A stretch of DNA of 64,000 nucleotides, from contig NZ_JAIFRO010000006.1 of NCBI RefSeq assembly GCF_019659805.1, forward strand, positions 1 to 64,000, given 5' to 3'. The notes under the pieces are model-generated. The model did not search any database. It worked only from the letters and a program-made list of their open reading frames with translations, and was not told the DNA's origin. The stretch comes from Bartonella raoultii. GTDB taxonomy: Bacteria; Pseudomonadota; Alphaproteobacteria; Rhizobiales; Rhizobiaceae. The translations under genes and the position numbers were made by a program. This document shows, piece after piece, positions 19,401-28,067 of the stretch (its first letter is position 1; every line of letters begins with the position of its first letter).

Positions 19401-21954
19401 TAGTATCAATTCTGATGTTATTCATTTCAGTATCATTGAAGGAGGAGGAATTCTGCAAAGTGCTTTGCTTGGTGATGATCACGTAGTTTATATTTCTGAT
19501 GATAAAGAGCAAACTGTTCTTAAACAGTCCATAAACAATACGGTTCAGGGATCTGGAATACTGTATGTTGAATCAGGTGGTTTCAGTAAAAATACGACAG
19601 TTGAGAGTGGTGGTTCCGAGGTCGTTGGAGAGCAAGGAATTTCAGAGGATACTATTGTTTATGAAGGGGGGCAACAAAGAGTAGAAGGAGGAGGAACAGC
19701 AATCGGAGTTGAAATCTATGGTGGTGACCAGTTTGTTTCTGGAGATAGTTATGTGAATGGTGGGTTGGTAGGAAGCACTGTTTATAGTACGACTATTCAT
19801 GGACAAGATAAAATATTGGGACACCAGAGGGTGTACGATGATGGAATGGCTGTAGAAACAAAAATTATGGAAGGAGGCGTACAAATTCTTGCTAAATGGT
19901 TTGCATATGATGAAAGTTTTGCAGAAAAGAGCGGTGGTTTAGCTGTCAATACGGAAGTTTTTGCAGGTGGTATGCAATATATTTTAGCAGGAGGTGAAGC
20001 GGATACAGTGATTTTACATGCAGGGGGTATTCAAGAAGTCTCTACTGATGGGCTTGTAAAAAATCTAACGATTGAAAGTGAGGCGAGTTCATGGGTAGCT
20101 GCTGGAGCGGTTTTAGGCGGAGAAATAACGGTCCATGATTTTGGACGTCTTTATCTTGATGCTGGAGATGAAAATCAAAAAACAAGAGTAGAAAATATTG
20201 ATTTAAATGGAGAAGAGGCACAATTATATTTTCTCGCTAATGAGTTTGATGATAAAAGTATACATATTGAGAAGTTAAGCGGTGTAGGAAAGGCCATTTT
20301 TACATCTTCTGAAAATAATAATTTACACTACTCTCAGCTTTCTATTGATGATCTTTCAGGGAGTATAGATTTCCATTTTAATGTGAGTCTTGCAGAAGAA
20401 AAAGGTGATTATCTTTCTATTAAAAGGGGTAAGGGTAGTCATACGGTACATATTACAGATTCTGGTATTGACATTGTTGAACCTTCTTTAAGGGATCTTG
20501 ATTTAATTTTTGACCAAAGTGGAGGAGCCAATTTTACTTTAAAAAGTTTTTCTGGTGCAAATATTCAAGTTCTTGATGGTGGAACCTACACTTATGGCTT
20601 AAAACAGAAAAGTGATGAAGATAGAGGTGGAAAGGTTTGGTATTTATCAGCAGTTTTTATTGATAATGTACCATTTATACGTAAAGGTGAAGCTAGGAGT
20701 AGAGTGCCTCGCCATTTAAACAAAAAACAACAAGGTTCTATTTTTTCAACGCTTCCAATTTCAGAAGAATATAGTGTAAAATTGGTACATCGAAGAGCAA
20801 GCTGCCAAAATTTACGTCAAAAATCTTCTGCTTGTGCTCCTATAACTATCGTGTCTTCGAAAAAACAATCTATAGAACAATCACATTTAGCGGATGGTTC
20901 TCAGCGCTCTGATGGGCATGAACCAACTGTTGTTTCTACAGAAGCCTCATTGACAGCTGCTCAAATGGTTGCACGTCCTCTACGTAAAGAGCATTCCTCT
21001 CCTCTACAAGCGCATAAGGAAATATCCGTTTCTACCTTTTTAACGACGCCCTCTACGGATGCAGTGTTATCTCTATCCGTCACCCCAGGCTTGATGTTTC
21101 ATAATGAGTTGCAAGCTGTGCGTACAGGAAGAGGACTTTTAGATAAAAATAAGAAAAAGACATCTCTTTGGACTTATGCAATCAAGAGTAAAGAAAGTAT
21201 TTCTGCAGATCATATAGACTTTAAGCTTGATCAAACAGGTGTATTACTTGGTCTTGGTATTTTAAATAAATTGGCGCATGGCGAGTTTTCTATTGGTAGC
21301 TTTGGTGGTTATGATCAAGCCCGTATTGCGCATGCACGCGGTGGTACCAGCCGTATAAATACATATAGTGTTGGCGCTTATGCGACTTATTTTGATGAGA
21401 GTGGATGGTATTTGGATGGTATTTTAAAATATAATCATTATCAAAATACTCTAAAAGCAGTTTCAACGAATGGTTTAGCTATTGAAGGAAATTATGATCA
21501 AGATGCTATAGGATCATCATTTGAGGTTGGTTATCGTTTTAAGATGGCGCAAAGTGGTTGGTTACAACCTTATACACAGCTTAGGTGGTTGCAAGTTTCT
21601 GGTAAAGAAATCAAACTTTCGAATGGTATGACAGGTTCAATAGATCCTTTCACGTCTTTGCGTAGTGAGGTTGGATTATCTTTAGGGTATGAATTTGGAT
21701 GCTGCATGGAGACTTCATCTACCGCTTATATTACAGGGGCTTGGTTGCGTGAGCATAAAGAGAACAATCACACAAGGATTAATCAGCATCATCAATTTAT
21801 GACAGATCTGTCTGGGAATGCAGGTAAATTAGGAGTTGGTTTAAGCAGTTTAGTCAGTGATAAATTAAAGCTTTATGCAGAAGCGCATTATATCAAAGGA
21901 CATAAGATGAAGCAGTCTTTTAAAGGGGCTTTAGGTATGCGTTATCGTTTTTAG
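16447..21954 (+). CDS. Autotransporter 1: AIDA-like adhesin with three passenger modules
   Basis: Type Va secreted or surface-displayed protein of 1835 residues. A signal peptide (residues 1-24, ending AGA) is followed by three homologous passenger modules at about 132-513, 578-947 and 1029-1400. Each begins with GG-rich AIDA-type repeats, then a domain with an LSGxLHF motif, GDYLxIK, and ends in YGLK or YSLK followed by a WYL motif. A linker with two cysteines (about 1440-1452) leads to the autotransporter beta domain (about 1533-1835), which ends YRF, the usual outer-membrane signature. Neighbouring autotransporters have only one module. From 20880 on, the DNA is nearly identical to autotransporter 3. 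Bartonella species carry related families (Iba, CFA, the angiogenic BafA), but which one this belongs to is not clear. Confidence 0.93.
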   Translation: MQHKLKVCFCVLMSSVFFTMLAGAQGDTTPREKLLIPIVINEHLEETEKFLSKARGLKAKGENSKHIWNKERTEVEKILEEEGEKRESLFFTLLTSSIISDDTAVHITKYDSETSGKKVKSFNYQDAAYSINNIVQDRGKLYIDEASVSRDTVIESGGVEFVRNLSTSEYSLIKKAGKQIIENGANAEGAKIYGGEQIIYGKGLLRDQFKESSAYSSEISAEDGMPGIQNVYSGGLAVDTKVMQGGIQNIDGQENFNQDDFSENIDTEDEDFTLNEGAFALNTELFKNGMQNIFAGGNASEVTLYDRSIQTVYNIGYADTVTINHQAQSWLYAGAILDKETTINDFGSLYIYAGNGKSVTEVEHVILNGEDTKLYLIATKDNGKKPHVDVGNLSGSGRVIFTYTETDRYYSQLNVDNLSGQLHFDFNINLAEQLGDYLLIKKNSSGSHTISVTDSGNEMASSFHKKLKLINDRSGNAHFTLTNGFGEKIKTIDAGAYMYSLKQRKKKGTGKIWYLEANYALDEKNIPLFSDFHLKPSTDLFLDVLTERTIEKGTVVFIVDPSFDSRSEKMESNGEISIRNRVSDGGKLYVYNDGLSLYTVIDNGGIEVIKAHGLAQESVVNKGGQQKIKNGGKAEDTQIRGGEQFVSGKFMIEGRRVRSRADNTIISGEGEEVGYQNVYDGGIVFSTKIKEGGIQNLYVEGDLNEEDSISSAFDTEVFSDGEQYVLAGGEAIGVTLQGTALQIIDLGGYVKDLMINEQATSWLHHGATLEGNTTVNDSGRIYLYAGAKRSRTEVEKIILNGKDTKLYSISSNMDGDSSLIENLSGHGKVIFLSTALNPHYSQLEIKELSGHLHFLLHTNFIEQRGDYLLIKKASGSHKISVIDSGVEIANSPLQAQNFALELDLINIQSGDAHFILTDLSGEEVSSVDGGVYIYGLKIKNHNGEKIWYLSTLDSTSSLLNSPSHTEDSTSLFPKKDENTTSTRNFSINSDVIHFSIIEGGGILQSALLGDDHVVYISDDKEQTVLKQSINNTVQGSGILYVESGGFSKNTTVESGGSEVVGEQGISEDTIVYEGGQQRVEGGGTAIGVEIYGGDQFVSGDSYVNGGLVGSTVYSTTIHGQDKILGHQRVYDDGMAVETKIMEGGVQILAKWFAYDESFAEKSGGLAVNTEVFAGGMQYILAGGEADTVILHAGGIQEVSTDGLVKNLTIESEASSWVAAGAVLGGEITVHDFGRLYLDAGDENQKTRVENIDLNGEEAQLYFLANEFDDKSIHIEKLSGVGKAIFTSSENNNLHYSQLSIDDLSGSIDFHFNVSLAEEKGDYLSIKRGKGSHTVHITDSGIDIVEPSLRDLDLIFDQSGGANFTLKSFSGANIQVLDGGTYTYGLKQKSDEDRGGKVWYLSAVFIDNVPFIRKGEARSRVPRHLNKKQQGSIFSTLPISEEYSVKLVHRRASCQNLRQKSSACAPITIVSSKKQSIEQSHLADGSQRSDGHEPTVVSTEASLTAAQMVARPLRKEHSSPLQAHKEISVSTFLTTPSTDAVLSLSVTPGLMFHNELQAVRTGRGLLDKNKKKTSLWTYAIKSKESISADHIDFKLDQTGVLLGLGILNKLAHGEFSIGSFGGYDQARIAHARGGTSRINTYSVGAYATYFDESGWYLDGILKYNHYQNTLKAVSTNGLAIEGNYDQDAIGSSFEVGYRFKMAQSGWLQPYTQLRWLQVSGKEIKLSNGMTGSIDPFTSLRSEVGLSLGYEFGCCMETSSTAYITGAWLREHKENNHTRINQHHQFMTDLSGNAGKLGVGLSSLVSDKLKLYAEAHYIKGHKMKQSFKGALGMRYRF

Positions 21955-22044
21955 TTACGGTTTTATTCTTTGGTTTTTAGAGTGTGTTAGATCTGTTACA
22001 AAGAAGAGACATACGTGCTCAGTACAAAATGCCATTGTTTAGCA
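20880..22044 (+). repeat. Direct repeat copy A (translocator and 3' flank)
   Basis: About 1165 bases that match 26631-27795 with a constant offset of 5751. By eye I count about seven differences, three of which change an amino acid. The match begins abruptly in the linker before the beta domain, covers the complete translocator, and runs about 90 bases past the stop codon before the copies part. This is recent duplication or gene conversion. Confidence 0.93.
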
Positions 22045-22221
22045 CAGCATTTTTGAGGAAGGGCTGATGTATTTTTTGTGATAAATCATAAGGGGAAAGT
22101 AGAAAATTATTCTACAACATAAATAAAATGTTGAGAAGAATTATTATCATCTTAGGTTGAAAATATTTTTTGTAGAGCTAACTACATTTGGTGTCATGCT
22201 CAGACATCAAGGGGGGAGAAT

Positions 22222-24795
22222 ATGGTTCTGCAATATAAATGGAAAAAAAAATTTTTAATAGCATTCATACTAAGCAATTGCTTTGTGAAGACAGCTGTCG
22301 CGAGTAAGGGAGAAGATCAGCTTTTTTGTCAATCTTTAAGCTATAATAAAAATGAGAAACTCGTCTATGATCAATACAATGAGGATATGAGAACAAAAAA
22401 ATGCATATTCAGAGTATCTCATAATAACGGCATTTTAAGGATGATTAGTGGATCAGATGTTTTTGATAAGCTTAAAGAAGTTCCTAGGAATAAGTCTTCT
22501 AAGAGAGTGGTGAGTACCATACAGGAATTTGATAGCACTAGGATTGGCAATGATGAACAGAATACAGAAAAAAGAAATATTGCAATATTCAAAAAGCCTG
22601 AACTTATTTTTTTGAAAGATGGAGCGCTTTTAGAAAATTTTGTACTTGATAATGATGCCAAAGCTTATGTTTCCAATGATGGTGAGATAGATAGTCCAGG
22701 GAGGTCTGTCGATAATACGGTGAGAAATGGTGGAGAGATTTATGTTTATGCAGGAGGTCTTAGTCAAAATAGCACGATTGAACAAGGTGGAACGGAAATT
22801 GTTCAAGCTTTAAAAGGAAAACAAGGCTTTTCTCAAAATGCTGTTGTCAAAAAAGGTGGACAGCAAAGTGTTGAGAATGGAGGAAAAGTAGAAGGAACAA
22901 AACTCTATGGCGGTGAGCAACTTGTTTTCGAAGAAGGTGATGTGGAAGGACAGATTAAAGGGAGTAGTGCGTATCATACTGTAATTTATGGTCAAGATGA
23001 AACAATAGGCCAACAAAAAGTATATGATGGGGGAGAAGTGTGGAACACAAAAGTTATGCAAGGGGGGCTGCAAGAAATTTTAAGGAAGTCTCAAAATGCA
23101 AAAAGGGGTGGATCCGCATTTGATACAGAAATTTTTAGTGGTGGTAAACAACGTATTCTAGCTGGAGGTAAGGCTATTGGAGTGACTTTAAATGAGAATG
23201 CTCTTCAAGAAATATATGCTGATGGAACTGTAAAAAATTTAAAAATTAATAATGAAGCAAAATCATGGGTCCATGCTGGGGCAAAGTTAGAAGGTAAGAC
23301 GCTGGTAAATCATTCTGGAGAACTTCATCTTTATGCAGGAAATGAGCAACACCATACTACAGTAGAAGAAGTGATTTTAAACGGACCAGATACAAAATTA
23401 TATTCTATCACGGATGAGTCTGATGGCAAAAGCTCTCTTATTCAGAAATTAAGTGGCGAGGGAAGTGTTATTTTTTCCTTTACTGGTTCCGATCCATATT
23501 ATTCTCAGCTCTATGTTAATAATCTTTCAGGAAGTTTACATTTTGCGTTCAATACCACTCTTGCCCATAACCGTGGTGATTATCTCTTCGTTGAGAATGG
23601 AAAAGGTAATCATACAATAAGTGTTGCTGATTCTGGCATTGAAATTACCGATCCTTTTTCCAATAAGCGTGATTTAATTACTGATCAAAGTGGTGAAGCG
23701 CATTTTACTTTGACAGATCTGTCTGGTGCACAAATCAAGGCTATTGATGGTGGAACTTATATGTATGATTTGAAACAGAGAAAAGATGAAAATGGTGAGG
23801 TTTGGTTTTTATCTGCCAACCGGATAAGTGGACCAGAATCTCCATTTCCTGATCCAACAGATCCATTAGCGCCTCATTCGTCAACGACTCCTTCAGTTGA
23901 TGCAATACTCTCTACAGGGGTAGCACCTGCACTAATTTTTAACAATGAGCTGGAAATTGTTCGTACAGGAAGAGGATTTATAGAGCAAAATAGGAAAGAT
24001 ACAGATTTATGGAGTTATGTGATTAAGAGCAGAGAACGTGTTGCAACTGGTCATACAAATTTTAAACTTGAGCAGACAGGGTTAGTGTTTGGGGTTGATC
24101 ACTTAAATGAACTCACGCACGGAGATTTATATATTGGTGGTTTTGGTAGTTATGATCAAGCACGTGTTGCACATATACGAGGCGGTAACAGCAATTTAAA
24201 TACTTATAGTCTTGGAGCTTATGCAACTTATTTTGATCGTCGTGGATGGTATCTCGATGGTGTTTTAAAATATAATTATTACCGAGATAATTTGAAAGCT
24301 ATTTCAACAAATGGTTTGATTGTTCAAAGTAATTATAATCAATGGGCAATTGGTGGATCATTTGAAATAGGCTGTCGTTTTGAGCCTGCGCAAAGCACTT
24401 GGATGCAGCCTTATATCAAGCTAACAGGTTTACAGGTTAATGGTAAAAAAATTATGCTTTCCAATGGAATGACAGCTGATATAAGACCATCGACATCATT
24501 GCGTAGTGAAGTGGGATTAACAGCAGGACATGAATTTATGATGAATGCGGAAACTTCATTAACGGCTTACATTACGGCCGCTTGGTTGCGTGAAAATATA
24601 AATAACAATCATACGATAATTAATAATCGCTATCAATTTATCACAGACTTGTCAGGCAATGCTGGTAAATTAGGCATTGGTGTAAATAGTTTGATCAACG
24701 ATAAACTAACGCTTTATGCAGAAGCACATTATCTGAAAGGACATAAAGTGAAACAATCACTTCAGGGTATTTTGGGGATACGCTATCATTTTTAA
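22222..24795 (+). CDS. Autotransporter 2: AIDA-like adhesin, single passenger module
   Basis: Surface or secreted type Va protein of 857 residues. The signal peptide ends near AVA (residue 27). One passenger module (about 145-540) has GG-rich AIDA-like repeats, the SLIQKLSGEGSVIF and LSGSLHF motifs and ends with VWFLSA; it resembles the second module of autotransporter 1 most closely. A short Pro-rich linker leads to the beta domain (about 555-857), ending YHF. The beta domain is clearly homologous to those of its neighbours but diverged, so it escaped the homogenisation seen between them. A strong AGGGGGGAG precedes the ATG. Confidence 0.93.
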   Translation: MVLQYKWKKKFLIAFILSNCFVKTAVASKGEDQLFCQSLSYNKNEKLVYDQYNEDMRTKKCIFRVSHNNGILRMISGSDVFDKLKEVPRNKSSKRVVSTIQEFDSTRIGNDEQNTEKRNIAIFKKPELIFLKDGALLENFVLDNDAKAYVSNDGEIDSPGRSVDNTVRNGGEIYVYAGGLSQNSTIEQGGTEIVQALKGKQGFSQNAVVKKGGQQSVENGGKVEGTKLYGGEQLVFEEGDVEGQIKGSSAYHTVIYGQDETIGQQKVYDGGEVWNTKVMQGGLQEILRKSQNAKRGGSAFDTEIFSGGKQRILAGGKAIGVTLNENALQEIYADGTVKNLKINNEAKSWVHAGAKLEGKTLVNHSGELHLYAGNEQHHTTVEEVILNGPDTKLYSITDESDGKSSLIQKLSGEGSVIFSFTGSDPYYSQLYVNNLSGSLHFAFNTTLAHNRGDYLFVENGKGNHTISVADSGIEITDPFSNKRDLITDQSGEAHFTLTDLSGAQIKAIDGGTYMYDLKQRKDENGEVWFLSANRISGPESPFPDPTDPLAPHSSTTPSVDAILSTGVAPALIFNNELEIVRTGRGFIEQNRKDTDLWSYVIKSRERVATGHTNFKLEQTGLVFGVDHLNELTHGDLYIGGFGSYDQARVAHIRGGNSNLNTYSLGAYATYFDRRGWYLDGVLKYNYYRDNLKAISTNGLIVQSNYNQWAIGGSFEIGCRFEPAQSTWMQPYIKLTGLQVNGKKIMLSNGMTADIRPSTSLRSEVGLTAGHEFMMNAETSLTAYITAAWLRENINNNHTIINNRYQFITDLSGNAGKLGIGVNSLINDKLTLYAEAHYLKGHKVKQSLQGILGIRYHF

Positions 24796-24899
24796 AGATG
24801 CTTTTTTATGCATTGTTTAGCTAAGATTTTAAAAAGTTGAGAGATATTAAGGATTCCCTTACGCTCTATATCGCTATCATTTTTTCTATTTATTTTATT

Positions 24900-24938
24900 A
24901 TGCAAATTGTGCCTAGAGTATAAGGGTACAATTTGCAT
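24900..24938. repeat. 14-bp inverted repeat, hairpin 1
   Basis: Arms ATGCAAATTGTGCC (24900-24913) and GGTACAATTTGCAT (24925-24938) pair with one G-U and an 11-base loop. No T tract follows directly, so this is not a textbook intrinsic terminator; it may be a bidirectional terminator, an RNA element or an operator. Confidence 0.65.
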
Positions 24939-24988
24939 TGTTATATAGCTGCAAACACAAATAATCTTTGTAATACATAAATATACAA

Positions 24989-25025
24989 CTTTTTAGTGTG
25001 TTTATTGAAATAATACACTAAAAAG
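24989..25025. repeat. 11-bp perfect inverted repeat, hairpin 2
   Basis: Arms CTTTTTAGTGT (24989-24999) and ACACTAAAAAG (25015-25025) are perfectly complementary with a 15-base loop whose ends can pair further. It lies about 100 bases before the start of autotransporter 3. It could be an operator or a leader-RNA hairpin. Confidence 0.65.
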
Positions 25026-25128
25026 ATGTATTTAGGCATAAATAAAACACATTATGATATAATCAAAGAGAAGCTACTTACGTAGCAGCGGGTTATTTTT
25101 CTAAAGAATTGAGAGTGGAGTGTGGATA

Positions 25129-27705
25129 ATGCAGAAGAAATGCAAATTGAGTTTTCCAATATTGATGATCAGTAGTTCTCTTATACAAGCTGCAAGTGCA
25201 GCTGAGAGCAAGAATGAGTCATTAACAAATATGTCCAGTGTAGCGAATGGAGGAAAGGTACCAAAAGGCTCTGCACTAATTATGACTATATTACCCAGTA
25301 GTAATATTGAAATCGAAAATGGAGGTGTAGAGATTGTTGACAATGGAAGAACTTCCATGAGGGCGACTGTTCAAAAAGGTGGGATGCAAATAGTTACACG
25401 CGGAGGAACTGCCATAGATACTAAAGTTTTTGGAGGTAAACAGTTCATTTATGAAGAGAAAGACCTTGATCTTAGAAGCGTAGATAGAAAAAGCAGTACT
25501 TATAATACTATAGTTTCTGGTAGTGGTGGAGCAGTAGGTCAGCAGAATGTCTCCGATGATGCAATAGCTTGGTCTACGAAAGTAGGAGAAGATGGAGAAC
25601 AAAATCTTTATGCAGGACTTAGAAAGGGCGGTGGTAAGGCGATGCAGGCTGAGGTATCTGGAAATGGTAGGCAACACGTTTTAGCGTTAGGAGAATCTCT
25701 TGCTACGACTTTGAAAGAGAATGCTACGCAAGTCGTGTATCCTGAAGGGTTTGTAGATAGTTTAACGATTACAGGTTTTGCTAGCTCGTGGTTATATGCT
25801 GGTGTAAAAAAAGTTGTTGGAGAAGTAAAAGTTAATGATAAAGGACGCCTTTATCTATTTGCTGGGGATGTTACAAATCAAATTACAAAAGAAAATATTT
25901 CTGTGACTGGGAGAGCTGATGAAACAATATTTCTTGTTGGTGAAAGGAATAAAAATGAAAAACCTCAGATTGAAATTGAGCATTTAGGTGGGGAAGGAGG
26001 AACAGTTATTTTTACTTCTACTCCTTATGATCCACGTCATATTTCACTTCATGTTGACGAACTTTCAGGGAATTTGCATTTTCGTTTTAATATAAATGTT
26101 ATGGGTAATTATAATAGCGATTACTTGTTGATTGATAATGGTGCTGGTAATCATAAAATAAGTGTTGCCGATTCAGGGGCAGAAATTACAGGACCTCTTG
26201 TACAAAAAAATGGTCGCACTACTGAAATTCCTTTGATTATTGATAAAAGCCAAAATGAAGGTGCTAATTTTACTCTAGCAGATCTCTCTGGAAAAAACAT
26301 TACTGCTGTTGATGGTGGAGCCTATCAATATCTTTTGTATAAGAGAGAAAGATGTGCTGATTCTAGTGGAAGTGCTACAATTTGGTATTTAGGGAGATCT
26401 TCCGGAAACACAGAACATTCGAATAGTCCCTCGCAGTGTACAAATAAAAAACAGAAAATACCTATGTTATTAAGAGATTCATATATGAGTGCTGGTACAG
26501 ATGATGCGTCAGGTCGTGGTAATAGAAAGAAGAAACAGCCTAAGCCTAAAGAACGACCTCCTAGGCATTTAAAAGAAGCACAGCATATTTCGAACACTTC
26601 AACTTCGGAGGAAGGACAGGTTATTAAGCCATCACATTTAGCGGATGGTTCTCAGCGCTCTGATGGGCATGAACCAACTGTTGTTTCTACAGAAGCTTCA
26701 TTGATAGCTGCTCAAATGGTTGCACGTCCTCTACGTAAAGAGCATTCCTCTCCTCTACAAGCGCATAAGGAAATGTCCGTTTCTACCTTTTTAACGACGC
26801 CCTCTACGGATGCAGTGTTATCTCTATCCGTCACCCCAGGCTTGATGTTTCATAATGAGTTGCAAGCTGTGCGTACAGGAAGAGGACTTTTAGATAAAAA
26901 TAAGAAAAAGACATCTCTTTGGACTTATGCAATCAAGAGTAAAGAAAGTATTTCTGCAGATCATATAGACTTTAAGCTTGATCAAACAGGTGTATTACTT
27001 GGTCTTGGTATTTTAAATAAATTGGCGCATGGCGAGTTTTCTATTGGTAGCTTTGGTGGTTATGATCAAGCCCGTATTGCGCATGCACGCGGTGGTACCA
27101 GCCGTATAAATACATATAGTGTTGGCGCTTATGCGACTTATTTTGATGAGAGTGGATGGTATTTGGATGGTATTTTAAAATATAATCATTATCAAAATAC
27201 TCTAAAAGCAGTTTCAACGAATGGTTTAGCTATTGAAGGAAATTATGATCAAGATGCTATAGGATCATCATTTGAGGTTGGTTATCGTTTTAAGATGGCG
27301 CAAAGTGGTTGGTTACAACCTTATACACAGCTTAGGTGGTTGCAAGTTTCTGGTAAAGAAATCAAACTTTCGAATGGTATGACAGGTTCAATAGATCCTT
27401 TCACGTCTTTGCGTAGTGAGGTTGGATTATCTTTAGGGTATGAATTTGGATGCTGCATGGAGACTTCATCTACCGCTTATATTACAGGGGCTTGGTTGCG
27501 TGAGCATAAAGAGAACAATCACACAAGGATTAATCAGCATCATCAATTTATGACAGATCTGTCTGGGAATGCAGGTAAATTAGGGGTTGGTTTAAGCAGT
27601 TTAGTCAGTGATAAATTAAAGCTTTATGCAGAAGCGCATTATATCAAAGGACATAAGATGAAGCAGTCTTTTCAAGGGGCTTTAGGTATGCGTTATCGTT
27701 TTTAG
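25129..27705 (+). CDS. Autotransporter 3: adhesin with divergent passenger and shared translocator
   Basis: Type Va protein of 858 residues. The signal peptide ends ASA (about residue 20). The passenger (about 30-420) keeps GG-rich repeats, LSGNLHFRFN and SDYLLIDNG but is the most divergent of the set. A basic, Pro-rich linker (KKKQPKPKERPP) follows, then the beta domain (about 556-858) ending YRF. From 26631 the DNA is almost identical to autotransporter 1, with only three residue changes. The frame is open from GTG at 25120, but GGAG at 25117-25120 and ATG at 25129 fit better. Confidence 0.92.
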   Translation: MQKKCKLSFPILMISSSLIQAASAAESKNESLTNMSSVANGGKVPKGSALIMTILPSSNIEIENGGVEIVDNGRTSMRATVQKGGMQIVTRGGTAIDTKVFGGKQFIYEEKDLDLRSVDRKSSTYNTIVSGSGGAVGQQNVSDDAIAWSTKVGEDGEQNLYAGLRKGGGKAMQAEVSGNGRQHVLALGESLATTLKENATQVVYPEGFVDSLTITGFASSWLYAGVKKVVGEVKVNDKGRLYLFAGDVTNQITKENISVTGRADETIFLVGERNKNEKPQIEIEHLGGEGGTVIFTSTPYDPRHISLHVDELSGNLHFRFNINVMGNYNSDYLLIDNGAGNHKISVADSGAEITGPLVQKNGRTTEIPLIIDKSQNEGANFTLADLSGKNITAVDGGAYQYLLYKRERCADSSGSATIWYLGRSSGNTEHSNSPSQCTNKKQKIPMLLRDSYMSAGTDDASGRGNRKKKQPKPKERPPRHLKEAQHISNTSTSEEGQVIKPSHLADGSQRSDGHEPTVVSTEASLIAAQMVARPLRKEHSSPLQAHKEMSVSTFLTTPSTDAVLSLSVTPGLMFHNELQAVRTGRGLLDKNKKKTSLWTYAIKSKESISADHIDFKLDQTGVLLGLGILNKLAHGEFSIGSFGGYDQARIAHARGGTSRINTYSVGAYATYFDESGWYLDGILKYNHYQNTLKAVSTNGLAIEGNYDQDAIGSSFEVGYRFKMAQSGWLQPYTQLRWLQVSGKEIKLSNGMTGSIDPFTSLRSEVGLSLGYEFGCCMETSSTAYITGAWLREHKENNHTRINQHHQFMTDLSGNAGKLGVGLSSLVSDKLKLYAEAHYIKGHKMKQSFQGALGMRYRF

Positions 27706-27795
27706 TTACGGTTTTATTCTTTGGTTTTTAGAGTGTGTTAGATCTGTTACAAAGAAGAGACATACGTGCTCCGTACAAAATGTCATTGTTTAGCA
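26631..27795 (+). repeat. Direct repeat copy B (translocator and 3' flank)
   Basis: Partner of 20880-22044 in the same orientation, 5751 bases downstream. It includes the last 358 codons of autotransporter 3 and about 90 bases after the stop. Recombination between the copies would delete autotransporter 2 and the passenger of autotransporter 3 while leaving one intact autotransporter gene. Confidence 0.93.
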
Positions 27796-28067
27796 TACTT
27801 TTTCATAAAGGCATATTATGGAATATATTGTTATTTCTTGAAATATCATTACAAGAGTATAAAAAGATTAATTATTTTAGGCAAAAAAGTATGATCCTTT
27901 ATAAAGCATAATAATTGCAAAAAATTGTGGTTTCTATTGACACTCTTTCTACAATAAAGAGTCCATGTTTGAAAATTATTGCAGATTTTTTCATAGCACT
28001 TGGCAAAGGGCTTCTTGCCCGTTATAGAACGGCTAGATAATGTTATAAATGTCATAAAGGTGGTCAA
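27796..28067. other. Spacer before ndk
   Basis: Together with the repeat tail at 27706-27795 this makes about 360 bases without a gene. A TTGACA lies at 27937-27942, but no good -10 is at the right distance (TACAAT at 27950 is too close), so the ndk promoter is unresolved. Short minus-strand frames here do not look like genes. Confidence 0.35.

Larger units (their letters stand above)
24796..25128. other. Spacer between autotransporters 2 and 3
   Basis: About 330 AT-rich bases with no gene. It contains two long hairpins (24900-24938 and 24989-25025), listed separately, and a 13-base echo of the autotransporter 2 end (CGCTATCATTTTT at 24781 and again at 24872). The promoter of autotransporter 3, if it has its own, should be between the second hairpin and 25120. 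Confidence 0.45.

Noticed and set aside
16900-20640. Regular repeats that might suggest a CRISPR array
   Set aside because: The periodicity is that of coding GG-rich AIDA-like protein repeats; the DNA repeats are degenerate and in frame. No true array of identical repeats and spacers occurs in the window.
24872-24884. 13-base echo of the autotransporter 2 end (CGCTATCATTTTT) in the following spacer
   Set aside because: It is too short to prove a duplicated gene end; the flanks do not continue the match.
27849-28067. 72-residue minus-strand ORF upstream of ndk
   Set aside because: It covers the likely ndk promoter region and has no recognisable motif.
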